From Marasmius tenuissimus (Eukaryota; Basidiomycota; Agaricomycetes; Agaricales; Marasmiaceae): a DNA stretch of 64,000 bases. Shown piece by piece: positions 56,532 through 64,000 of this stretch; the first letter of the stretch is position 1, and every line of letters begins with the position of its first letter. Below the pieces are notes generated by a model. It was given only the letters and a program-made list of their open reading frames with translations, searched no databases and had not been told where the DNA came from. Both the position numbers and the translations under genes were made by a program. The stretch covers positions 434,001 through 498,000 of the forward strand of contig JAQOTA010000053.1 in NCBI GenBank assembly GCA_029532415.1, given 5' to 3'.

Positions 56532-57560
56532 TTACAACAACCATACAGTAACTAGTAGTCGAAAAACACGCAATAAGTGAAAGATCAGACGCGATAACTT
56601 GGAGAAAGCCGGCGAAACCAAACGGCGATAAACAAGAAAGCGAGCAATAATTAGAGTAGCGACCGTCCCACACTGAGCAAGCCCAGGGCGGCTAAACAGA
56701 GTCCCCAGTTCAGTGGAGAATCTATAGGAATACCGTTGGTCAGCATGAGTAGGAGACGGAAATTCAAAGGACTCGCCTCGCGGCAGGGATTCTACAGGGA
56801 TCGAGTCGTCCGTGGCGTACAACTCTTCGATATGGAATTTTAGTCGCAGCGAGTAATCCTTCATCTGTTTCTCGTCTGCATTATAGAAAGGGAGCGAGGA
56901 ATAAACAGTCCCGTCCAACCGCTTCACCGAGGAGAATGAGTGAAGCTCGGAGAGGGTCCTGTGTTTCACGATGAAGACTTGAGCCATCCGCAGGCCGCTT
57001 CAAGTAGGACTCAAGTATTCGAGTACTCACTGCTTCAATCCTTCGAGCCGAACCAGCCTCGCTGATTTTGGCTCATGGGGCTCCCGTTGAGACGTCGAAT
57101 AGACGTTTTGGATCGCAGCAAAAACCGCATCACAGGCGGCTCCAGCGACGTCCTCCTGGTTCTGGGAGTCCTAAAGAAAAGAAAAAGCGACCTTAGAGAT
57201 AACCTCATCTAGACAAACGTGGAAGACACTCACCATCCCTTCAATTTGCCTTATGTTTGTGTTGATATCAAGTGCCAGTCCTGATAACTCTGAGAAATAA
57301 TCGTCCTTTTGCGCGAGGTTGTCCATGAGAAATTTGACGACATTGGACGGTTCTGGTTCTGGTTCCCGCTCTAGGCCCGGGAACGGTCCCATGGACTGTC
57401 CATCCTGGGCCTGACTCGAGCCTACAGGTCCCCCGTGGTTGGTGGTGCTAATAGAATCCCTTGCAGCGATGACGAAAGTTGGTTGATTTAAGTTAAAATG
57501 ATGTGAGTTGGCGAATAAGTTCTGGTACACCCTAGCGGCGATGGTTCCGGAGAACAACAT
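56532..57560 (-). CDS. three-exon protein with basic hydrophobic C-terminus, unrecognised
   Basis: Model of 297 residues: exons 57560-57234, 57170-57031, 56958-56532, joined in frame. It starts MLFSGTIAARVYQNLFANSHHF, has a Gly/Pro/Glu-rich stretch (EREPEPEPS) and helical segments (NVVKFLMDNLAQKDDYFSELSG, DVAGAACDAVFAAIQNVYS). The last ~45 residues (ATLIIARFLVYRRLV.., LIFHLLRVFRLLVTVWLL) are hydrophobic and Arg-rich, suggesting a membrane-associated tail. Intron 2 is placed at 57030-56959 (GTGAGT..ACACAG) because it alone keeps the frame. Family not recognised. Confidence 0.58.
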
Positions 57561-58611
57561 GGTACGCGGCGATGAAGGGGAGGTATGTGGTCTGGACTTG
57601 GATAGAAGGGAGGCCGAAGGTTGAAGAGCTGCTCAAAATATGGATTCCTTGTCTTTAATACGAGTAGGGACATGAGTTGAAGGTATCTAAAGGGTCTGCG
57701 CTGAGAACCATACCTCGCATTGGAGTTCATCTCCAGAATCTCTGTCGCTTGCAGCCCCGAAAGGTGTGTTCAACGTGCCGTGGTTCTTCATTCGCTCGAT
57801 CGGTATCTCATGTCGATAAGTATGAGGAGTTGGCAACAAATAGTGCTCTATTTTTGCCGCACAGAGTGTTTCATGGGAGGCAAGGGGGCTGGCTGTTCGC
57901 CTTTCTCGGTGAAAGGCTGCGGTAACTGTGGGGCAAAGCTGAGATTTCCGGGGACTACGCTAATATGACATACCACTCACCTATGTCTCCAGCCTCCAAA
58001 ACCAGCCTCCACGCAACAACAAGTCGTGAATGTCTGAAACATTAAAGGTGCGCCCCAAATACCAAACATACCGTGAGGTTCGCCGCCCATCGACTTTGAG
58101 TTTAATGTCTGCGCTGCGTCGTATTGTGCATGCCGTCTCAGTGCTCACGAATGGGAAGACCGGAGGAACAACGGAAGTCAACGAACGAGATAGTTATGGT
58201 GGTGGTACAAGGTCAAGCCTGGATGACACGCGGTAGCCATGAACTCAGAGCGGGAGACGAAGGGCACGCGGGTTGCGCCTGGTTCAGTAGCACCAGAACC
58301 CTGTTATCATCCTTATTCGTCTAATATATGGCGCTGACCTTACGCAGCGAGAGGAATCCGTGGTCGAGAGACAAGTCGAGTTGCGTCTGGTGAATATTAC
58401 CATCTCAACCGATCATGGGGCTCTAGCAAATCGTTGTCTTGTACCCAAAACGGGGGAAAAGAATTGGTGTATTCCATCTACGTGACAGGTTCTGACGAGT
58501 ACCTCGGGCAGTGTGAAAGTGTTGATACGGTCGTACACATCTGTATTACGGCAGGTGTCAATCAGTAAAACGCGATAAGAAAAGGAGAGTCAGAAAACCG
58601 ATTGGCGAATC
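57561..58611. other. stretch without a supportable gene
   Basis: Short frames only, on both strands; no family or splice support. Confidence 0.35.
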
Positions 58612-58930
58612 AGAGATGCACTGAATTTGGCTGTGTGCTCTGCCGTTCGTCAGAGCCTTGGGCTAAGACTGGGGCGGCGAACGAGATCTTCATAGAGACT
58701 GAATATGCAAGGAGGACATACGTACCAAGGCGTGCTCGGTCTTGCAGGTTGAAGATGTATCTTCGTATCATAGATCTGTGAAGAAAGGTTTCAATATGTG
58801 GTGAAGACAGGGGAGGTAGGTGAGAGATGCAACGTGTGTGGCTGTGTGCTCTGCCACTCGTCAATAGCTTGACTTGCGACTGGGCAAGCGAAACCATCAT
58901 TGTCGAAGTATTCAGGGAATGAACATACCA
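58612..58930. repeat. pair of ~110-bp direct repeats
   Basis: 58612-58725 and 58823-58930 share AGAGATGCA, TGGCTGTGTGCTCTGCC, TCGTCA, GACTGGG and end in ACATAC. On the minus strand each begins with a donor-like sequence (GTACGTATG, GTATGTTC), as if an exon-intron border had been duplicated. Their spacing is about 211 bp. Confidence 0.55.
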
Positions 58931-60269
58931 CAGAGGTTACGCTATCTTGTCGAGATTCGACGGAAATTACGTGACGGCCGCTTCTCCCGTAGGCTGTATC
59001 ATACACCTGGGTTCCTCAAGGCAGCACTGTCAGCTCAATAGGACCGCTTTTTACAGGCCAACTGGCTCCGAGAGTCCTTTATCCAGCCGGTATGCGTTAC
59101 GGTCACACCCTAGCGCGTTATCGTCAATGTAAGGATGCGGGGCAGGAACAACAAACGTACCTAAATCTTTCACGATCACCATGAGCAATTCTGTGCCACT
59201 TCCGCTGTGGCATTGAGTGATCTTCTATTTCACATTTGTCGCACAAAACACCTGAACATATGGTCCACAAAATTCTGAGGGCGGTTCTGGAGACTAACTC
59301 GCGTTTGGAAGGAACCTTGAGGTGAGCTGGGGTTGTCCTGAGCTCGTAGGCCTGAGTATCAAGATCCACAGTAGAAAAAGGCTCCAGAACTCACGATGAG
59401 CGACCTGTTTCACCTCTGCAATCAGCGCGATAGCCTTATCACATTACTGAGGGCGGGGCCACTGTTCTATCCATCGCGCTCATTATCGAGATATGAGGTC
59501 AACTACTGCGAGCTTTGGGTGTCCGGATCCCGTTGTGCAGTAGGGCTTGGTGAGAGAAGGGCCGACAGATTGCAATTTGCAGCATGTTTGACCGCAGCTG
59601 GAGGACAGGAGGAAACCTGAGAAAGACTCGGTCCGTCGGAAGAAAAAAAAATAGATTCCCACGACTGCGGCTCCGAGATCCGAACTGCCGCCAATTGGCA
59701 TTACCGTCGTCTCCATGGACCATGACTGTCGCAGCCAACGTTTTACCTCAAACCAATTGTACGACAAGCCTGGAATTCGTCTCTCTAATCCAAGAACTTA
59801 GCTGTCTGCCGAAGCCCTTGGGACTCTAGACACGACGTACTCAGGCAATTCATATCTGGACTCGGGTCGCTTTCATACGGACGAATGGCACATCGCGGCG
59901 AGCGGGCAAGTCTGGCTTCGAGGGGAGACGGTCCACCCACCAACCTACGAAGACCGCTGGCAATTTCTTTACTTTGACTCTTCGTCAGTGTCTCACAAAA
60001 GCCGCTGCCGGGCTTGTCTATCGCGTTGAAGTCTCCCATAAAGCTGCAAAAGAAAGGCTGACCATCGTAACAAATTCAATCCAGAGATCTTGCCACCAAT
60101 TTTCCATCACGCGCTACAAACATACAAGCTTACGAGTTGTTACGCATTCAAAGCTGTTCGGAAACCTGGGCTAACGATATACCCTTTCCAACGTCCATCC
60201 TTGACCCTTTTCCGAGCTCCCTGATCTTTCATGATTTCCTGCAATCCATCGGGGTGATCAGGCTAGAGC
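58931..60269. other. stretch without a supportable gene
   Basis: Several overlapping frames (59483-59767, 59785-60039 minus; 59396-59620 plus) without motifs. I see nothing I can name. Confidence 0.35.
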
Positions 60270-60842
60270 TTAAGCCCCTCCTTCGCTGTGCTCATCACCG
60301 TTGCTGTGGTCTAGTATCAACGATGTAGACGCTGGTGAGGTCTTCTGAAGCTCAATCGCATCGCCTAGACAAGATTCCAGCCGGTTCGCTAATGGAGAAC
60401 ATCTCTGGCTGTCGGTGTCTTCGGTTGGCTCCGAATCAAAGTTGAGCCGCCGGGCGAGGTGGCCTAGAGCGGCTCTGTCTCTCGGGGGTACCTCTGCATC
60501 TCTGAGGCTACCCATCTCGAGTTCCGAATCCCATTCGTCTTCAAAGTATGCCTCTTTGTGCGGTTGCTTCGGTGGAGTATGTGGACTTGTACTCAGAGCC
60601 GATATGTCGAGAAAACGTCGATTTATTAAGACTTTATCTCCGCTCTTCTTGGGAGTCTGAGGGTTGGACATGGGCTGCCTCTCCTCCTCGCTGTCCGAGT
60701 CGTCGTAGGGACACCGAGACCCGAAATTCGATGTGGTTTCTTCTTCTGGAACGGATGTACTTGTGGGAGACGAGTGAGTGGGCCGGGGGGAAAGCCTGGG
60801 AGTGGACGATGAAGGCGATCTGACGTTGTTGTTTTCTTGCAT
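60270..60842 (-). CDS. acidic Ser/Pro-rich protein, unrecognised
   Basis: Single-exon frame of 190 residues from the ATG at 60842. Composition is typical of a disordered, possibly phosphorylated protein: SPSSSTPRLSPRPTHSSP, DDSDSEEERQP, TSPHTPPKQP, FEDEWDSELEMGS and SEPTEDTDSQRCSPLANRL, with many SP/TP sites of proline-directed kinases. A TATATAA on the minus strand lies 61 bp upstream, which supports this strand. There is no known domain. Confidence 0.6.
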   Translation of the reverse strand: MQENNNVRSPSSSTPRLSPRPTHSSPTSTSVPEEETTSNFGSRCPYDDSDSEEERQPMSNPQTPKKSGDKVLINRRFLDISALSTSPHTPPKQPHKEAYFEDEWDSELEMGSLRDAEVPPRDRAALGHLARRLNFDSEPTEDTDSQRCSPLANRLESCLGDAIELQKTSPASTSLILDHSNGDEHSEGGA

Positions 60843-60902
60843 TGGAGTCGTACGAAAATCGGTGAGCTCTGCGGTTGATCATGCTAGCTGTAGTTTACCT
60901 GA

Positions 60903-60909
60903 TTATATA
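60903..60909 (-). promoter_or_regulatory. TATA box of the acidic protein gene
   Basis: TATATAA read on the minus strand, 61 bp upstream of the ATG at 60842. Confidence 0.5.
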
Positions 60910-61386
60910 ACCCCACGCGTTCGGTGGCATCGAAATTCGTTTTTCCAGTGCTGTAATTTCGAGACTTTGCTCCGGCTAGACGAAGAATATTATCTATCTC
61001 GAAGGTTACGCGAGATACTTGGAATATTCCTTTCTGTTGTTTTCTGGGCAATCGACAAGGGGAGGCGCGTCAGAGTTGTTGTTATTTTTTCTTCTTGCTC
61101 GACATCACGACATTCATTCTTAGAACCTTGCGCTGTTCATCGAACCTACGCGTCATTTCTTGCCATGAACTTACCGTTCTCTGCCTCCGAATCTGCCGGC
61201 GCCTTTGTTCCATTTATTGACCGCCAGGTTGCTTGGCTCGTTCTGAAGCGTAGGGAGTGCAGCAACTCAAATAGTACATCCATGATCGGGCAAATTCCTT
61301 AATTACGGGGTGAGTCAGAAGGGACTTATCCTCGATATGGAACCACGCAACAGGTTGTACTACCTGTTCCTTTGTGATTGGCATAC
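60910..61386. other. intergenic stretch
   Basis: No supported gene; a frame at 60778-61302 is mostly antisense to the acidic protein gene and its promoter. Confidence 0.35.
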
Positions 61387-61487
61387 TCCCTGGTAGTATA
61401 TCGGTTAGTACACGCGCCTGTCATGTCATCGGCATCCAGTTGGGGCACTTAACGCGCGAAAGCTGGGTTCGACTCCCAGCCAGGGAG
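61387..61487 (+). tRNA. tRNA-Asp (anticodon GUC) with 29-nt intron
   Basis: Acceptor TCCCTGG/CCAGGGA, anticodon stem CGCGC/GCGCG, loop CTGTCA+C, T arm CTGGG-TTCGACT-CCCAG and G discriminator are all identical to the copy at 52607-52690. The intron is 61424-61452 and unrelated in length and sequence to the other copy's intron. Confidence 0.93.
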
Positions 61488-61831
61488 CTTCAATCATTTT
61501 TGTGTCGATTGAAAGCCACAAGTCCCCAGACCTATACAAGAACTCGGGACAGTCAAAGTCCCAGGCAGTTTGTTCTGTCGGTCTATCGATGTTGAACGTT
61601 GAGGTACGATCTCACTCACTTGCCCATCAAAGATTTTTGACGTCTGGTGAATAAACCAGATCCTGAGACATCCTCTGGATCATGGGTACGCTCATATATG
61701 ATATATGATATACATACGTCAAATATATTAATCCGTCAACTTACAGGGGATTAGCACCTCTTGGTAGGTACTAGACTCAGGTCTGAATGGCGAGAGTACC
61801 TTGCCACGCGGAATATGTACTTATGCTCGTG

Positions 61832-61839
61832 TATAAAAG
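61832..61839 (+). promoter_or_regulatory. TATA box of the small secreted protein gene
   Basis: TATAAAAG, 47 bp upstream of the ATG at 61879. Confidence 0.55.
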
Positions 61840-61878
61840 GCGTTCGTCCCATCGGAAATCTCAACCCGACACTTATCG

Positions 61879-62153
61879 ATGAAGATACTCGCGACTCTTT
61901 TCGTTCTCCAAGCCCTCTCTCTTCTCGCCACTGCACAGACTAAGTGCATCGGGACTGATCGAGGGACGGACTACTGTTGTTGGCCGGGCCCGCCACAGAG
62001 GGTGTGTACGCCAGTTGGGGGAAGTGCGCATTCTGATTGATTCAACTCCAAATGATACTGGTACTGACTTTATTTTATTCTTCAGAGGCAGCAAATGGGT
62101 TTTATTGGTCAGTTAAATACCGAGGTTCTAAAGAGGGGGCTGTCGCCCCATGA
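61879..62153 (+). CDS. small secreted cysteine-rich protein
   Basis: From the ATG: signal peptide MKILATLFVLQALSLLATA, then QTKCIGTDRGTDYCCWPGPP and QRVCTPVGG, giving cysteines in the pattern C-x9-CC-x8-C. Unspliced, the frame stops at 62040 (53 residues). A strong acceptor (GTACTGAC branch-like site, pyrimidine tract, TTCTTCAG ending at 62085) argues for an intron. With donor GTGCGC at 62024 the exons 61879-62023 and 62086-62153 join in frame to 70 residues and keep all four cysteines, the model used here; with donor GTGTGT a version lacking the last Cys would result. The role is unknown; such proteins in mushrooms act as effectors, defence peptides or surface proteins. A well-placed TATA box supports a real gene. 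Confidence 0.6.
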
Positions 62154-63716
62154 CAAGTGAAGGGCGCCTCTGAGTCAGGACAGAATGGTATAAGTACGTG
62201 AATTCCGACTTGAAAAGCCAACCGTTCGAAGGATGGGGCCACCCCTTGGAGCCTAGAGTCCCGAGCTCGAAAGGTAGTAGAACGTCGTGTAGAAACAGAA
62301 GATCTTACGCGATTCGGAACGAGGGTAAAAACTCAAGAGCCTGAAATGATGTGCTTGGCTTGACTTCTGCAAAGCTCTCAAGCTTTCGGAGAGAGCAGGA
62401 GTTCGTGCACAACGCTTGAAATAAGCTGCAGATGAGCCGTTTCTACGGATTGCGAGTGGATTTTGCGACAATGTGAAACGGTCTTGAAGAGGAGTATCAA
62501 CCAGCTAGTCATCGTTAATGGCATCACAGGTGAGAGTAAGAGATGAATGTTTGATGTTCGAAACAAGGAGGATTTGCGCCTCATCCGTTCGCCATAGAAT
62601 CGAGGAAAAGCATCAACTCAGCGGGTTGATGAACGTTTTGGACGAGCCTGAGGATTTGTCAGCATCAACGGCGTTGAACTCGACCACCATGATCACAACT
62701 TTCCTCAACTTCGACGTCCAGCATTGTCTATCCTCAGCTTTTTAGATTCTTATCTCGCGCCTTACGTCTGGCCTGTTCACTTCGCAAGGAGCATCAGCGA
62801 AACCAAGAACTTCCGCCGGTCCTCTGCTCACTCGAATTCTGCATGGAGCCGGTTGGGCCCTATCGTGAATATCGTGTCCCTTCCGGTTGGCCCATCACTA
62901 AGGTAGCCGAGAAGGATGTTGGGTATCGGAAGATGAGGTCAAGGATAATGAGGATTATCGAGGAAAAGCCGAAGGTTGGGGGGTTAAGTCGAGGCGAGAA
63001 GAACAAGGAGAAGAGACTAAGAAGGTCAAAGAGATGCAGACTGTTGACGAGGAACCAAAGAAGACAAGACCCTATAGACGCGTAACCCCAGCGACATCAC
63101 AGGAGAGGATTATTGGACCTTTTACGAGGGCTTATTCAATAACTTCGAAGACCATCGTCGTTCAAGCACCTCTCGGTCGAGGGTGAACGTTGAACTCGTG
63201 TGTGTGTTGAAGCGGTAAGGAATAGATATCTCATCACAGTCGGCTTGTGCTAACAGGTTCTGGTTCTTGCACCCTTCAGGGCTCAGGTCAAAGAAGCGCA
63301 ATATTATCAAGCTCTATATTCGACGGGTCTTCGACGATTCATCAGGGATGTCTAGGAGAACTCTTGACTGCCTCAGCTTTGTCAACAGTCTCGCTACGCT
63401 CGCGCGGCGAAGGAACGGATCTATCAAAGCAACAAGGTGCGCTTGGATCATTATTTCTCCGAGCCGGTCAACATATACTGAAGGAAGTCAAGATCTCAAG
63501 TATCAATCACACAGTCAACTCCGACTGTACGGCCTATGTCGAGCGCGGCTCGACGGTTCTGGGATGGTACAGAATGGCCGCAGAACGGGCACAAACGTCA
63601 ATGCGCTCCTCGTCATATCCCGGCGCAGTCGGTCAATATCAACCCACCCCTGTTTCTCAATGCTTTCTACGGTTCCGAAACTCTGAGTCGACTCAGTTAT
63701 CTCGATGACGACGACA
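62154..63716. other. stretch with possible exons of an unrecognised plus-strand gene
   Basis: Frames at 62724-62906, 62935-63190 (charged, EDEVKDNEDYRG..KVKEMQTVDEEPKK) and 63267-63686 are separated by plausible signals (GTGAACG near 63183, GCTAACAG ending at 63257), so a multi-exon gene is possible. Downstream, three frames overlap and I could not choose between them. No family recognised. Confidence 0.3.
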
Positions 63717-63723
63717 TATAAAG
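63717..63723 (+). promoter_or_regulatory. TATA box of the short-chain dehydrogenase gene
   Basis: TATAAAG, 42 bp upstream of the ATG at 63759. Confidence 0.5.
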
Positions 63724-63758
63724 AAGAGGTTGCGCGCTCGCCTTCCTCCAGAACTTCC

Positions 63759-64000
63759 ATGCCTTCCCTCGCCCAAACCAAAGCTTCTAACGACTCTTTC
63801 ACGCTCCCCAGCACTACCCCCGTCGCGGTGCTCGTGGGTGGCTCAGGCGGTATCGGAGCTGCGGTTGCAGAAGCTCTCGCACGTTATGCGAACGGCAACG
63901 TCCACATCATCATCGTTGCTCGCAACGAGGAAGCTTCTAGGAAGGTTCTCCAGACTTGCGTTGGCCCACTGTCTTCAGAGTCGTCTACGCCGGTCATTAG
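63759..64000 (+). CDS. short-chain dehydrogenase/reductase, N-terminal part (cut by window end)
   Basis: 80 codons are visible from the ATG. Residues about 23-45 read PVAVLVGGSGGIGAAVAEAL, the first beta strand and glycine-rich dinucleotide loop (GGSGGIG, a variant of TGxxxGIG) of NAD(P)-dependent SDR enzymes, followed by VHIIIVARNEEASRKVL, the second strand with the cofactor-selecting Arg. The catalytic Ser, Tyr and Lys lie beyond the window. Substrate unknown. A TATA box 42 bp upstream supports the start. Confidence 0.8.
   Translation, partial: MPSLAQTKASNDSFTLPSTTPVAVLVGGSGGIGAAVAEALARYANGNVHIIIVARNEEASRKVLQTCVGPLSSESSTPVI

Noticed and set aside
63247..63721. Overlapping frames of 153, 139 and 61 codons before the SDR gene
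   Set aside because: They contradict one another in phase, and the end of the last overlaps the TATA box of the next gene. Kept only as a note of possible exons.
1..64000. CRISPR arrays, rRNA genes, retroelement polymerase domains
   Set aside because: No regularly spaced repeats, no rRNA-like sequence and no reverse transcriptase or integrase motifs were seen; CRISPR is not expected in a fungal genome.

Overview
This is eukaryotic nuclear DNA from a filamentous fungus, most likely a mushroom-forming basidiomycete (Agaricomycetes). Genes are split by many short (about 48-90 nt) GT..AG introns, tRNA genes carry introns just 3' of the anticodon, TATA boxes sit 40-110 bp upstream of several ATGs, and the families present are typical of mushrooms: TKL-type kinases of the HGDIKGAN type, an unspecific peroxygenase, a wax-synthase-like acyltransferase and many DUF6699-type proteins. 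The window is gene-sparse and rich in duplicated and decaying sequence.

Layout. 1-3.3 kb: no confident gene, but a decayed tandem repeat (2195-2720). 3.3-11.8 kb: a segment of about 3.2 kb is present twice in direct orientation. Each copy carries a 605-residue protein kinase of seven exons with identical exon lengths. Between the copies lies a peroxygenase pseudogene that has lost exon 1 and has a 438-bp MITE (TAA target duplication) in an intron. After the second kinase an intact short-type peroxygenase gene runs the other way (11.9-13.0 kb). 13.7 kb: intron-containing tRNA-Gly. 16.1-17.0 kb: a six-exon four-helix membrane protein.

18-49 kb: a dispersed cluster of one family, recognised as DUF6699. 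It has a variable, Ser/Pro-rich N-terminus and a conserved C-terminal core with IPLPSQ, LPSMxVVHP, LPWPITVH, VTVxDVL and FLGL..GGDVW motifs. I count seven intact-looking genes besides one that is complete except for an amber codon at the conserved Trp, and at least two degraded fragments. Three of them (18.0, 19.3, 20.7 kb) form a tandem array in which promoter, 5' leader and 3' end were duplicated too. A 401-bp TA-flanked MITE (22.4 kb), a solitary wax-synthase-like acyltransferase gene (25.3 kb) and a pair of diverged direct repeats of about 1.2 kb (33.4-35.9 kb) lie in between.

51-64 kb: more ordinary gene space, with unrecognised single- and multi-exon genes (51.4, 53.1, 54.9, 56.5, 60.3 kb), two tRNA-Asp genes with identical exons but different introns, a small secreted cysteine-rich protein (61.9 kb) and, at the right edge, the start of a short-chain dehydrogenase gene. 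Splice models were worked out by eye from frame, splice signals and family conservation, so exon borders of unrecognised genes are provisional.
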